From assembly GCA_016719815.1 (NCBI GenBank), contig JADJYK010000004.1:253637-317636 (forward strand): 64,000 nucleotides of DNA, given 5' to 3'. The position numbers and the translations under genes are program-made. Numbering within the stretch: position 1 is the stretch's first letter; every line of letters begins with the position of its first letter. Origin of the DNA: Chitinophagaceae bacterium (lineage in GTDB: Bacteria > Bacteroidota > Bacteroidia > Chitinophagales > Chitinophagaceae). Shown here piece by piece: positions 10,731-21,408 of the stretch. The notes below the pieces were generated by a model that worked only from the letters and a program-made list of their open reading frames with translations, made no database searches and was not told the DNA's origin.

Positions 10731-12004
10731 CAGAGTCCGGTTGCAATAGTAGTTGTACCTCTTTCTTTAGTAAGTTCTTCTCTTATCTTTTCGTCCCTGA
10801 AAAATTGTAACGGGTTAATAGCCCCGCCGCTCCTCAGCCTGGCCTCAGCCACAAGGCTTCTTACATCTGTATGGAAAGTATTCTTCAACACTTCCTGTGC
10901 AGCCACCACATCGTTTGCATCTTGTGCAGCGTTTAATTTCACTCTGTCAATCAATAATGCATGTGCATACGCCATCATGATGGCTTCAACCGATTGCAAC
11001 AAATCTTCCAGCGGGTCTTTTACGTTATGCGAAGCATCAATCATCCATCCCAGGTCTTTAGCATGATTCATGCCCCTTGCATCCATACCCTCTACCAATT
11101 CATTGAAGATTAAGAATAACTGATATGGTTTAATACTGCCCACAGTCAGATCATCATCCCCATATTTGCTGTCGTTAAAATGGAATCCGGCCAACTTGCC
11201 TTCCATTAAGAGTAAGGAAACAATTTGCTCAATATTGGCATTGGGTAAATGGTGACCAAGGTCAACCAGTGTATAGGCTTTAGGTCCAAGTTTATTGGCA
11301 TATAGTAATGACTGTCCCCAATCGCCCACTGACATTGAATAGAAATTGGGCTCAAATGCTTTGTATTCCACAAACATTTTCCAATTGTCAGGCAACACCG
11401 CATAAATCTCCTGCAGGCTTTCTAATGTGTTCTGAAAAGCTTTACGGAAATTCAGCTGCCCGGGGAAACAGCTACCGTCAGCCAACCACACTGTTAAGGA
11501 TTCTGAACCAAGCGCCACACCATGTTTTATTACATCAATATTATGTTCTATGGCCTGCTTACGTATAGCTTTATTAACATTCTGTAATGAACCAAATTTA
11601 TAAGTAAGCGGTTGACCCGGCTGATCCTGAAAAGTATTGGAGTTAACAGCATCAAACCTCAATTCCAGTTCAGCAGCTAATTTTTTTACAGCTGCATAAT
11701 CCTTTGGAATATCCCATGGAATATGCAGCGAAATGGCACCGCTTGAGCGGTTGAGTGCATGAAGCAAACCTACATCTTCCATCTTCTGTTCAAGGTTACC
11801 GGGTTCGCCGGGGCCGGGAAAACGGCCAAACCTTGTACCACCAGTGCCCAACGCCCATGAAGGAATGGCCACCTGGAATTCTACCAGTTTCTGAATAATC
11901 GCATCGGCATTTTCAATCTCAGTTTTACTAAAAGAAAATCGTTGCTGGTGTTGCTGCAGGTATTTATCGTTGTGTGATGCAATCTGCTTTTTATCTATTC
12001 TCAT
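10730..12004 (-). CDS. rhaI: L-rhamnose isomerase
   Basis: This enzyme converts L-rhamnose to L-rhamnulose, the first step of catabolism. The sequence is of the TIM-barrel type seen in Pseudomonas and Rhizobium rather than the E. coli RhaA type. Metal-ligand regions are visible: FVEYKAFEP, LVDLGHHLPNANIEQ and GFHFNDSKYGDDD. I prefer the ATG at 12004 (MRIDKKQIASHNDKY, 424 residues). A TTG three codons upstream is possible. The gene follows rhaEW by about 57 bases and touches rhaB in a TGATG junction. No frameshift is seen. Confidence 0.93.
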   Translation of the reverse strand: MRIDKKQIASHNDKYLQQHQQRFSFSKTEIENADAIIQKLVEFQVAIPSWALGTGGTRFGRFPGPGEPGNLEQKMEDVGLLHALNRSSGAISLHIPWDIPKDYAAVKKLAAELELRFDAVNSNTFQDQPGQPLTYKFGSLQNVNKAIRKQAIEHNIDVIKHGVALGSESLTVWLADGSCFPGQLNFRKAFQNTLESLQEIYAVLPDNWKMFVEYKAFEPNFYSMSVGDWGQSLLYANKLGPKAYTLVDLGHHLPNANIEQIVSLLLMEGKLAGFHFNDSKYGDDDLTVGSIKPYQLFLIFNELVEGMDARGMNHAKDLGWMIDASHNVKDPLEDLLQSVEAIMMAYAHALLIDRVKLNAAQDANDVVAAQEVLKNTFHTDVRSLVAEARLRSGGAINPLQFFRDEKIREELTKERGTTTIATGL

Positions 12005-12061
12005 AAAACTCAATTATTATCCTAAGTTACTAATCATTCATTGTAGCTGTGCGAAACGGAA

Positions 12062-14208
12062 CTATCTGTAGAAGCCCATCGACACACCACCATCTACATT
12101 CAATGCATTACCAGTTGACTTATTAAGCAATCCGCCAACAAATGCAAAACAAGCATTAGCTATATCATCAGGCAATATGATTTCATTCAGTAATGTTCTT
12201 TTGCATAATAGGAAGGTAATTCATCAATAGTAATTCCATACGCTTTAGCCCGCCCATCGGCCCAGCCACCGGCCCAGATGTTGGAGTCGGCTATCACTGC
12301 ATCAGGATTCACCGTGTTTACCCTAATTTTATCGGGTCCTAACTCAGCAGCCATCAAACGGGTAAGGTGGGCCTGTGCTGCCTTGGCACTGCCATAGCCG
12401 GGATTGTTGGGCCCGGCCACCACAGCATTCTTAGAAACGATGTTTACAATATCGCCGCCAAAGCCCTGTTTGCGCATCACTTCAATACACTTCTTTGACA
12501 CCAGGAACTGGCCTTTAACGAGAATGTCGTATAACCTGTCCCATTCTTCTATTGAGTGATCAGCTATGGATTTTGAAATACTGATTCCAGCATTGTTAAT
12601 TACAATATGTACTCCGCCAAAAGCCAGTGAAGCTGCATCAACAGCTGAATCAATACTGGTTGTATCGGTCACATTCAATAAAGTACTGCTCACGATGTCT
12701 TTGCCAAACTGTTTTGCAAATTCATCTTTTGTACTTTCCAGCCTTTCGCTGTTGATGTCGTTCAATATTACACAAGCACCTTCTTCTGCAAACTTCTTTG
12801 CAATGGCTTTACCAATTCCACCTGCGCTGCCGGTAACCAAGGCTACACGGCCACTGAGCGGTTTAGGTTTGGGCATACGCTGCAGTTTCGCCTCTTCCAG
12901 CAGCCAGTGCTCAATATCAAATGCTTCCTGGCGGGGCAGTGAGGTATATTCTGAAACCGCCTCTGCTCCACGCATTACATTAATAGCATTGATATAAAAC
13001 TCGCCGGCCACTCTTGCTGTCTGTTTATCTTTTGCATAAGTAAACATACCCACACCCGGATAAAGGATTACCACAGGGTTTGCATCCCGTATGGCCGGGC
13101 TGTTTGGATGTTTGCAGGTTTCATAATATTCAGTATACATTTTGCGGTATGCCTCAAACTGCGGTTTCAGTTTTTCTTTTACTTCCTTCACATTAGTAAC
13201 ATCATCTGCAGGGGTGAGATTCAATACCAGCGGTGAAATTTTAGTACGCAGAAAATGGTCAGGACAACTGGTACCAAGCGGAGCCAATCTTTCCTGGTCA
13301 TTGGAGTTAATAAACTGCAATACCCTTTCATCATCAGTAAAATGACCAACGGCCCCCCTGCCCCCCGCTGTGGGGTTCCTGGTGTCTGCATTACTACAGA
13401 ACCCTCTTAATATTGGAGCAAGCAGTGCGGCTTTCTTAAGCCTTTCTTCTTTTGGCAAAGAATTTATTTTTTGCCCGGCAAAAATTTCTCCTTTCTTGCC
13501 ATAATTATCTTCAAGATACTGGGCACAACGTTCTATTACCTCCAGGGTGTTCATATAGCTTTCATAAGCTGTATCTCCCCAGGTAAATAATCCATGCGAG
13601 CCTAACATGATGCCACGGATGCCCGGGTTTTCATCAAGACATTGCTTCAATTGAAGGCCCAAGTCAAAGCCAGGGCGTTGCCAGTCTACCCAACCAATTG
13701 TTCCGTTAAAAAGTTCATGGGTAATTTTTTTTCCATCTTTTGCCGCAGCAATAGCAATGGCTGCATCCGGATGTAAATGATCTATGTGTTTAAATGGAAG
13801 AAATCCATGCAGAGGGGTGTCAATTGATGGGGCTTTTGAGGCTAAATCATAGATGCAATGGTTGAATAACTCAACCATTTCATCTTCAAACTGCAAGCCT
13901 CTGTATACATTTTTCAGGCTTCGCAGCCTGTCCACATACAAAGCAGCAAGGCCGCTGCGCTTCATTGAGCCCAAATCGCCGCCACTTCCTTTAATCCACA
14001 TCACTTCTGTTTCATTTCCCGTAAGCGGGTCTTTTGCAATTGCTTTACAGGAAGTATTGCCGCCACCATAGTTTGTTAACCTAAGGTCGGCACCCAGTAA
14101 GTTGGAACGATACACCAGCAGAGCCACTTCGTCACCGGCCATTGAGGCGGCCTTTACTTCATCCCATAAATAACTTACATGTTTAAAATTGACTGTTGTG
14201 ACTGACAT
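12062..14208 (-). CDS. rhaEW: Bifunctional rhamnulose-1-phosphate aldolase / lactaldehyde dehydrogenase, frameshifted at 3' end
   Basis: This fusion cleaves rhamnulose-1-phosphate to DHAP and L-lactaldehyde, then oxidises lactaldehyde to lactate. Residues 1 to about 430 form a class II aldolase domain with zinc ligands in HIDHLHPD (His144, His146) and His205 in GSHG. From about 450 a short-chain dehydrogenase follows, with GSAGGIG (Gly460-Gly466) and the catalytic YGSAK (Tyr605, Lys609). The frame ends early at 12187. One extra A in GCAAAAGAAC restores the expected SDR tail, ending GGVSMGFYR at 12062, for about 715 residues in total. The start overlaps the end of rhaT by 26 bases. Confidence 0.92.
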
Positions 14209-15328
14209 AAGTTATATTTTTTTCGTTTTTTGCTTTTTCATGCAGGTTATTGCCACGACCCACCAGTAATACCGATAATACGATAATAGCAATCCCCAGC
14301 GCAATGATTGTTTTTGTTTTTTTAGTTACCCCTTTCCATTCTTTCAGTACAAGCCCCCACATATTCGCTACCAGGATGATGAATGCCATGTGTAGTATCC
14401 ATGAGCTGGGGCCATTCCCTAATTTGCTTTCCCCCATCCCATAGAAGAAGAACTGAAGAAACCATGCTGTTCCGGCTATCGCCGAGAACAAGTAATTTTT
14501 AAGCAATGGAGTTTTCTTATTTGTGTAATCACCAAAAGATTTATTTCTGGCATTAAGAATCATACACCAGATAAAATTAGTAGTAAGTCCACCCCAGAGC
14601 AACACAACATATATCACATTATTCCTGTACAAAAATTCACCATCGCCGGGATTAGCTGCTTTCCAGGCATCGTTGGCCACAATAGCCATGGGTTGCCCTG
14701 CTTCCAGTCCAAAATTGAAACAGGCACTTAACACACCCGAAACTATTGAAACAAACATCCCAAGTGCAAATTTGTATTCAGTTTTGACTGCAGCACCATG
14801 CGTATCAGTAGCTGCTGCAGAGGAAAGCTGTTTTTCTTTCATCATTCCTGCCTTACCTGAAACAACAATACCAATGATACAAAGAACCAATCCGGCAAGA
14901 ATAGTAAGCCCCCACGAAGAGCTAACCATTTCTCCGAACGTATCTTTTCCGGCTGCTGGAAAAAAGTCATAATAAATAGATGGAATTAAAGCGCCAAAAA
15001 CCATACATAAGCCGAGAATGATGCTGCTGCCCAGTGACACTCCTAGGTATCTTACTCCTAATCCATAAGTAAGCCCGCCAATACCCCAAAGTACCCCAAA
15101 GAGATAAGTTATTCCTAATGTAGAACCAGCTGCACCACTAATAATTTTGCCAAAACCAGGAATTGTAAGCCATGCTGCAAGAGGGGGAACAACAAGCCAG
15201 GAAAAAAGGCCACCTACAATCCAAAAACTTTCCCAGTTCCAACCTTTTACTTTTTTGTAAGGGATATAAAAACTACCAGATGCAAAGCCCCCTAAGAAGT
15301 GAAAAATAACACCAAGAATTACATTCAT
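14183..15328 (-). CDS. rhaT: L-rhamnose:H+ symporter RhaT
   Basis: This inner-membrane permease imports L-rhamnose with protons. The protein has 381 residues and about ten hydrophobic helices. It begins with the RhaT-like MNVILGVIFHFLGG and GSFYIPYKKVKGWNWE, followed by SLGSSIILGLCMVFG. The length is a little above E. coli RhaT (about 344). It is the first gene of the operon, transcribed away from the GntR regulator across a 224-base gap, which is where the main promoter and operator should lie. Confidence 0.94.
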   Translation of the reverse strand: MNVILGVIFHFLGGFASGSFYIPYKKVKGWNWESFWIVGGLFSWLVVPPLAAWLTIPGFGKIISGAAGSTLGITYLFGVLWGIGGLTYGLGVRYLGVSLGSSIILGLCMVFGALIPSIYYDFFPAAGKDTFGEMVSSSWGLTILAGLVLCIIGIVVSGKAGMMKEKQLSSAAATDTHGAAVKTEYKFALGMFVSIVSGVLSACFNFGLEAGQPMAIVANDAWKAANPGDGEFLYRNNVIYVVLLWGGLTTNFIWCMILNARNKSFGDYTNKKTPLLKNYLFSAIAGTAWFLQFFFYGMGESKLGNGPSSWILHMAFIILVANMWGLVLKEWKGVTKKTKTIIALGIAIIVLSVLLVGRGNNLHEKAKNEKNITYVSHNSQF

Positions 15329-15495
15329 AAATAGATTTTCATTTTGTCAGGCAATCAGAAAGTGTACAGGTAAAGCTATGAATTACAGCAAGTACCCCAT
15401 CATGCCCTGTCATGCTTTTTAATAGCCAGCATATCAAAAAAATAATATTTCAGGAAATAATCTTATTTTCAAACCGAGATTGCTTACACTGGAGT

Positions 15496-15534
15496 TACTT
15501 GTATTAAATTTTGATTTATTATTCATTACAAGTA
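15496..15534. promoter_or_regulatory. Candidate operator: inverted repeat TACTTGTA / TACAAGTA
   Basis: Two exact inverted 8-mers, TACTTGTA (15496-15503) and TACAAGTA (15527-15534), lie about 20 bases upstream of the regulator's start, in the divergent gap to rhaT. Centre-to-centre spacing is 31 bases, about three helical turns, which suits a dimer of dimers or a loop. GntR-type regulators often bind short palindromic half-sites. That this one does is inference. Confidence 0.4.
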
Positions 15535-15552
15535 CGTAAAAATGGCTGACAG

Positions 15553-16583
15553 ATGAAAAAAAACACTCTTTTTCAATATATTAACATTGACTACCTATCT
15601 GCCACACCAAAGTACATGCAACTGGCAAACTCAGTCATAAAAGCAATAGGTGAAGAAAAAGTTGTTCAGGGCGACCTGCTGCCTTCCATTAATGAACTGA
15701 GTTTTGAGTTTGAGATTTCCAGAGATACTGCAGAAAAAGGATACAAATACCTGAAACAAATTGGTGTTCTCGGTTCAGTTCCCGGTAAGGGATACTTTGT
15801 TAAATCAACAGAAGTGGAAAAACCATTCAAAATTTTTCTCCTGTTCAATAAGCTGGGATCCCATAAAAAGATTATTTATGATTCATTTGTAAAGACCCTT
15901 GATGGCATTGCTTTGATTGATTTCTATGTTTATAACAATGACTATTCTCTTTTTAAAAAGCTGATACTCGGACACAAAAAAGAATATACTCATTACGTAA
16001 TTATGCCCCATTTTATTGAAAGCGGCGATGAGGCCTATGAAATTATTAATCAGATACCCTCCGAAAAATTACTGATGCTGGATAAAATAATTCCTGGAAT
16101 TAAGGGAAGTTATGCTGCAGTATATGAGAATTTTGAAAAAGATATTTACGATGCAATGGAACAACTAAAAACCGAACTGAGTAAATATCATACTATTAAA
16201 ATCATTTTTCCAAGAGATACTTATTATCCTGAGGAAATATTGAAGGGCTTTACAAAATTCTGCAGGCAGTATGCGTTTAACTACAAAACAGTACATGACA
16301 TTTCTATAGAACCAATTAAGGAAGGTGAAGTATTTATTAACCTGATGGAAGAAGACCTTGTGTCGCTGATTGAAAAAATATTAGTAACAAAGTTAAAAGT
16401 CGGGAAACATGTTGGAGTAATTTCTTATAACGAAACTCCTTTAAAAAAGATAATTCTAAATGGCATTACCACTATCTCAACCGATTTCGAATTTATGGGA
16501 AAAAGGCCGCAGAACTTATATTAAATGGTACAACTGAATGTGCTGAAATTCCGTTTTATGTTACACACAGGGCTTCATTGTAA
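15553..16583 (+). CDS. GntR-family transcriptional regulator of the rhamnose operon, frameshifted at 3' end
   Basis: This is a predicted DNA-binding regulator. Residues 1-90 form a GntR winged helix (YMQLANSVIKAI, LPSINELSFEFEISRDTAEKGYKYL, GKGYFVKS). The remainder resembles the periplasmic-binding-protein-like sensor domain of LacI type found in Bacteroidota GntR regulators. The frame ends at 16524. One extra A in GGAAAAAGGC gives the family-like ending KKAAELILNGT and a stop at 16583, for about 343 residues. It is divergent from the whole rha-lut operon, so L-rhamnose or a pathway intermediate is the likely effector. That assignment rests on position. Confidence 0.85.
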
Positions 16584-16686
16584 TCCGTGGAAAGGTTCAA
16601 TATAAATTCAGTATTTTTTCCACTTTCTTCCTTGTCAGCTATACAGCAATAATAAAAATTAGAGCCATTCAGAAAGAGTATTATCT

Positions 16687-16727
16687 AAAAAATCAGAAAG
16701 GCAATCTGAGTAAGATTACCTTTCTGA
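16687..16727 (-). terminator. Rho-independent terminator of the tmRNA gene
   Basis: Read on the minus strand, a 14-base stem (TCAGAAAGGTAATC pairing with GATTGCCTTTCTGA, one G-U pair, 7-base loop) is followed by six Ts. It starts nine bases after the tmRNA 3' end. Confidence 0.85.
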
Positions 16728-16735
16728 AAGTAGCG

Positions 16736-17104
16736 TGGAGGTGACCGGATTCGAACCGGTGTCCAAACATATTCTGTAAAAGTCTTCTACATGTTTATTT
16801 TGTTTTGTTATGTCGGGAATTAACTGGAAACAAACAACCGATTAATTCCTTAGCTGAATGAGTCTTAAGCAACCGGCACAGCCTGTGGTTGCAGCAACTT
16901 GTTTTGTTTTTAAGTCGGCGGCGGGGCATGGTAACAAGTCAACCGGCCCGGCGGCCCAAATGACTACTTAATCACTGATTAAGCAGCCATGGCATACTGA
17001 GTATTGCCATTTATAGTTTTCGTATTCAGATTAAACTGCTAATTACGCAACGCAGTACATGCTTATACTTTCAAAGACCTATGCTGTCAAAACCAAACAC
17101 CCCC
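16736..17104 (-). ncRNA. ssrA: Transfer-messenger RNA (tmRNA)
   Basis: tmRNA rescues stalled ribosomes and tags the unfinished protein. The two ends form a tRNA-like acceptor: GGGGGTG at the 5' end (complement of 17098-17104) pairs with CACCTCC at the 3' end (complement of 16737-16743), with discriminator A at 16736. The T-arm CCGGTTCGAATCCGG sits just inside the 3' end. The tag frame runs from 17008 down to 16982 and reads GNTQYAMAA, then TAA. The nine-residue Gly-start form with a YAxAA end matches the Bacteroidota pattern. CCA is not encoded (the genome has CGC). Length is 369 bases. Confidence 0.93.
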
Positions 17105-17229
17105 ATCAAGAAGTCAGAAGTATGAAATATTTCAACATCGAACTTTCACTTCATTTTATAAATTATAAAGACAAAGAAACTTTCCACAAATTCTAAACCT
17201 TAAGTCCTAAACCTATTAGCCTTTCAGCA

Positions 17230-18601
17230 CTACCTCCCCCATCCAAACCAGTCATTACCATTCGCATACAACATTAATGCCAGTAAAATAACCATCCCTG
17301 CAATTTGGGCATATTCCATAAACTTATCACTTAGCTTTCTGCCGGTTATCATTTCCCATAATGTAAACATTACATGTCCTCCATCTAAACCGGGTATGGG
17401 AAGGATATTCATAAATGCCAGAATTACTGACAACATGGCTGTCATTTTCCAGAACCATTCCCAATCCCATGATGAAGAAAAAATAGAACCCATAGCTTTA
17501 AAACCACCCACCCCCTTATAACCACCAGTGCTGGGGTTTACAATAGCTTTAAACTGTGCAATATAATCCCGTAATTCGGTAAAAGTCATTTTTACACCTG
17601 CCGGAAATGCCGGGAAAAAGCTATACTTCGTTATCTCCAGCTTTAACCATCCCAGGCTATCTAATTGTTTCATGTTTGTGAAAGCATAAAATCCAATTTG
17701 TCCTTCATTATTAACATGTGTAACAAAGCTTGTATCAACACCATTTCTTTTTACCGTTAACAGCACATCCTTATTTTTCTTCGTTTCAAGTATGTCAGAC
17801 ATCTCATCATAAAAGAAAAATTAGCAGAGTCTATCCCTACTATGTAATCATGCTTTCTTAATCCTGCTTTGTAAGCACCGGTAGTATCGCTTACTTTAGC
17901 TACTAATACCGGAACACGGGGTTCAATAAATCCTTTTCTTCGCTGGTTTTTGTTTTCAACCAGTTGGCCGATGAAATTTTCTGGCAATTGTAATTCCATT
18001 AGTTTACCGTCTCTTTCAATCTGTACATGCTCTGCTGTAATCAATTTCTTTTTAAACCTAGTAAGGTCATACACTTCTTTACCATCCACACCAATAATTT
18101 TATCCCCATTCTTAAAGCCAATTTTCATTAAAGTACTGTCTCCGATATGAACGCCATACTTCATAGAACTGGATGGTACTTTCTTATCACCCCACACCAT
18201 CAGGATAAATGAATAAACAACAAATGCTGTCAGAATATTCATAATAACACCACCCAGCATAACTATCAGACGTTGCCAAGCAGGCTTACTTCTGAATTCC
18301 CAGGGCTGTGGTGGCTGTTTCATCTGTTCTTTGTCCATGCTCTCGTCAATCATCCCGGATATTTTTACATATCCGCCCAATGGAAGCCAGCCTATTCCAT
18401 ACTCGGTATCGCCTTTCTTTTTCTTAAAAGAGAAAACCACGGATCAAAAAACAAATAAAACTTCTCTACACGGCACTTAAACCAGCGGGCAGTTATATAA
18501 TGCCCAAACTCATGCAGAATAACAAGGATAGAAAGGGACAGTATCAGTTGTCCGGCCTTAATTCCAACTTCAGCCCAGTTAATTGCTAATAAATTCATCA
18601 T
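17230..18601 (-). CDS. rseP: RIP metalloprotease RseP (site-2 protease), two frameshifts
   Basis: This intramembrane zinc protease should cleave anti-sigma factors and signal peptide remnants. Three frames join into one protein of about 457 residues. The N-terminal helix has HEFGH. The middle has GIGWLPLGGYVKISGM and two PDZ-like regions (about 130-310). The C-terminal part has the second active-site motif PIPGLDGGHV. Both breaks, near 18425 and 17812, are repaired by adding one T to CTTTTA. It lies downstream of dxr on the same strand, a common Bacteroidota order. Confidence 0.92.
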
Positions 18602-18667
18602 CGTTTATTAAAATAAAATCCCGATTCTTATCGGGACCAAACCTGCATGAAGGTTCAGATACTTGTT

Positions 18668-19669
18668 TTATAACTTAATTATATCGGCGGCAAAATTACG
18701 GGCCTCGCCGTCGCTTTCAAAATATTCCTCTAAAGTAGGGTTTGCTATAAAAGGGATCATCTCCATAGTCTTTTCTATCACATTTGTCATATCAAGAAAA
18801 TTAACCCTGTTGCGCAAAAAAGCAAAGACGGCAATTTCATTTGCTGCGTTCATTACACATGGCAAATTACCTCCTCTTTGCGCTTTAATACTGCCGTCCT
18901 CAAACTGCACCATACTGTGAATTATACTTTGCGGGTGAATTACAACCTGTATTTGTTCAGGTTTTAGATTAAATAACCATTTTGCCTCAATCATTTCAAG
19001 CCCCTTGTTCATTAGCGTGGCAGAGTCAATGGTTATTTTTGCTCCCATACTCCAATTAGGATGTTGCAGGGCATGCTCTCTTTTTACATTTACAAGGTAA
19101 TTTGGCTTTCGGCCTATAAAAGGTCCGCCGGAGGCAGTGAGGATGATTTTCTCAATTCTATTCCTGGTTTCACCCACCAGGCATTGAAAAATGGCCGAAT
19201 GTTCCGAGTCGACAGGAATTACCGGTAATCGGTTTTCTACGGCCAGTTTCATCACAATATCACCGGCAACAACCAAAGTTTCTTTGTTTGCAAGTGCTAT
19301 TGCTTTACCCGCCTGAACTGCCCGAATAGTAGGTTTGAGTCCTGCATACCCCACAATAGCTGCCAGCATCATATCATAGCAATCCATTGCAGCTACTTCT
19401 TCCAGTGCCTTTTCACCTGCAAAAACCTTAACATCGGTGGCAGCAAGTGCTTCCTTAACTTTTGTGTATTTTTTTTCGTCGCCTATAACCACCGCATTGG
19501 GAATAAATTGCAATGCCTGTTGAACCAGCAATTCATCATTACTTTGGGCAGTCAGGATTTCAGCAGAAAACAAATCCGGGTTAGCTGCAATCACTTCGAG
19601 GGCCTGTGTTCCAATTGAACCAGTAGAACCAAATATGGCAATACGTTTTTGTCTTTTTTCTGAATTCAT
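18668..19669 (-). CDS. dxr: 1-deoxy-D-xylulose-5-phosphate reductoisomerase with an internal deletion
   Basis: Dxr makes 2-C-methyl-D-erythritol 4-phosphate in the MEP isoprenoid pathway, using NADPH. The NADPH motif GSTGSIG (14-20), metal ligands Asp154 and Glu156 in VDSEHSA, the flexible-loop PNWSMG and Glu225 in NKGLEMIE are all present. The protein has only 333 residues against about 385-400 in the family. After GSIKAQ (to residue 264) it jumps straight to RGGNLPCVMNAANE, where homologues have about 56 more residues forming the link to the C-terminal helical domain. The loss is in frame at about 18877. If real, the enzyme is probably inactive or altered. It may instead be an assembly collapse. 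Confidence 0.88.
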   Translation of the reverse strand: MNSEKRQKRIAIFGSTGSIGTQALEVIAANPDLFSAEILTAQSNDELLVQQALQFIPNAVVIGDEKKYTKVKEALAATDVKVFAGEKALEEVAAMDCYDMMLAAIVGYAGLKPTIRAVQAGKAIALANKETLVVAGDIVMKLAVENRLPVIPVDSEHSAIFQCLVGETRNRIEKIILTASGGPFIGRKPNYLVNVKREHALQHPNWSMGAKITIDSATLMNKGLEMIEAKWLFNLKPEQIQVVIHPQSIIHSMVQFEDGSIKAQRGGNLPCVMNAANEIAVFAFLRNRVNFLDMTNVIEKTMEMIPFIANPTLEEYFESDGEARNFAADIIKL

Positions 19670-19680
19670 TTAAAATGATT

Positions 19681-21172
19681 TCATACAGCAAAATGTGTTA
19701 ATTCATCTGCGATCTTTCGGTCATTACTAAGCCTTGGTACTTTGTTTTGACCACCTAATTTACCAATTGATTTCATATAATCAATAAATCCATTTTTTCT
19801 TATCGCTGTGATTTTCAAAGGCCTAAGAATATTTCCTGCAATTAAATCATCATAATAGGCATTTTTATTTCGTAAAGCGGTATCCAAATCTGCTGCCAAT
19901 AAATCAATATTTAAAGGCAGTTCTTCAAACTCGATTAACCATTCATGAAACGATTTTCCGGTATCGGTACTTACAAAAGGGGCCACTGTAAATTCTGTAA
20001 TCTGCAAATTATGCTTTTCTGTAATCAGCAACATACTTGCTTCTACTTCCTCACCGATTACATGTTCCCCAAATGCCGAAATAAAATGCTTGGTTCTGCC
20101 GGTTACTACAAGCCGGTAAGGATTAAGTGAAACAAACTTTACAGTGTCGCCAATATTATAGCCCCATAGCCCTGCATTATTGTTAATAATGAGCGCATAG
20201 TTTACACCAACTTCCACGTCTTTCAGTGACAGACGGGCCGGATTTTCATTAAATATCTCTCCGGCAGGTACAAACTCAAAGAATATCCCGCTATTCGTGT
20301 TCAGCAACAATCCTTCGGCATCCTGTGAATCCTGAAAAGCAAAAAACCTTCGCTGGCCGGAAATAGTTCTATCGTATCAATTTTTTACCAATGCTTTCAA
20401 ATAGCTTCGCACTGTATGGCTCAAAGTTTACCCCACCCTGCACCATCACCGAAAAATTTGGAAAAAGCTCACCTACCTTCTTTCCGCTTCTTTTAATTAG
20501 CTCGTCAAAATACATCTGCATCCATGGCGGAATACCGCTGATCAATGTCATATTCTGATTTATTGTCTCATCAACAATTTTATTCAGTTTTGTTTCCCAG
20601 TCATCAATACAATTGGTCTCGTAGGAAGGCATCTGATTCGTTCGCAGATATTTGGGCACATGGTGATTAACGATACCACTCAATCTGCCTGTAGGGATTC
20701 CTCCCACTCTTTCCAACTCTGGTGAGCCGGAAAGAAAAATCATCTTGCCATCTGCAAACTTACTATTGCCCGTTTCTGCCATATAACACAGAAGCGCATT
20801 TCTTGCAGTGTTAATATGGTTAGGGATTGATTCCTTTGTAATCGGAATATATTTTGTGCCACTTGTGGTTCCCGAAGTCTTTGCAAAATATATAGGCCTG
20901 CCCTTCCACAGCACATTGTGTTTTCCTTCTTTTATCATGTCGATCCACGGACTTATTTGTTCATAATCCCGGACAGGCATCGCCTGTCTGAATTCTTCAT
21001 ATGAGTTAACCGTGCTCAACCCGGCTTCTTTTCCAATCAGGGTGTCTCTTCCTGTTTTCAATAAATAGCGCAAGATGACATCCTGATCGGCCAGGGCACT
21101 CTTCATCCCCTTCCTGATACCCTTATATATATATGAAGCGAATGGCTTGGCTAAAACCGATTTAATTTTCAT
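19681..21172 (-). CDS. GH3 auxin-responsive promoter family protein, two frameshifts
   Basis: This belongs to the GH3 fold of acyl-adenylate-forming enzymes. The bacterial substrate is not known. The adenylation signature is AKTSGTTSGTKYIPIT (about residues 97-112). The C-terminal part has YALIINNNAGLWGYNIGDTVKF and the usual GGQNKVPRL ending. Two breaks lie close together. One extra A in TAAAAAATTG (near 20382) and one extra T in GTTTTTTGC (near 20345) give a continuous protein of about 497 residues, normal for Bacteroidota members. It ends 11 bases before dxr begins, so the two may be one transcript. Confidence 0.87.
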
Positions 21173-21358
21173 TTTTCAAACTTTACAATTGAAAACCAGC
21201 TCCTTAAAAGAACATTTTGACTTAACATGGCCGATGACCTCAATCCAAAACCGGGAAATAAGTCATTAAAAAGGCTGTTTTCGTTTAGAGTTTACAAATA
21301 TAAAGCTTGGAGAGCCAAAACAGGAGGCTGATATTGTTTATAAATCTTTAATTCGCAG

Positions 21359-21389
21359 TTTGCCACTTCAAATTTTACCCTTACCTTTG
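21359..21389 (+). promoter_or_regulatory. Bacteroidetes-type promoter for rplU
   Basis: TTTG at 21359-21362 and TACCTTTG at 21382-21389 match the -33 and -7 elements of the main Bacteroidetes sigma factor (TTTG, about 19 bases, TAnnTTTG). The rplU ATG follows 20 bases later. Confidence 0.7.
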
Positions 21390-21408
21390 CCGTCCTAATT
21401 TTTATAGT

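Noticed and set aside
16584..16686. A further gene between the GntR regulator and the tmRNA terminator
   Set aside because: No reading frame of useful length or similarity is seen. It looks like untranslated sequence.
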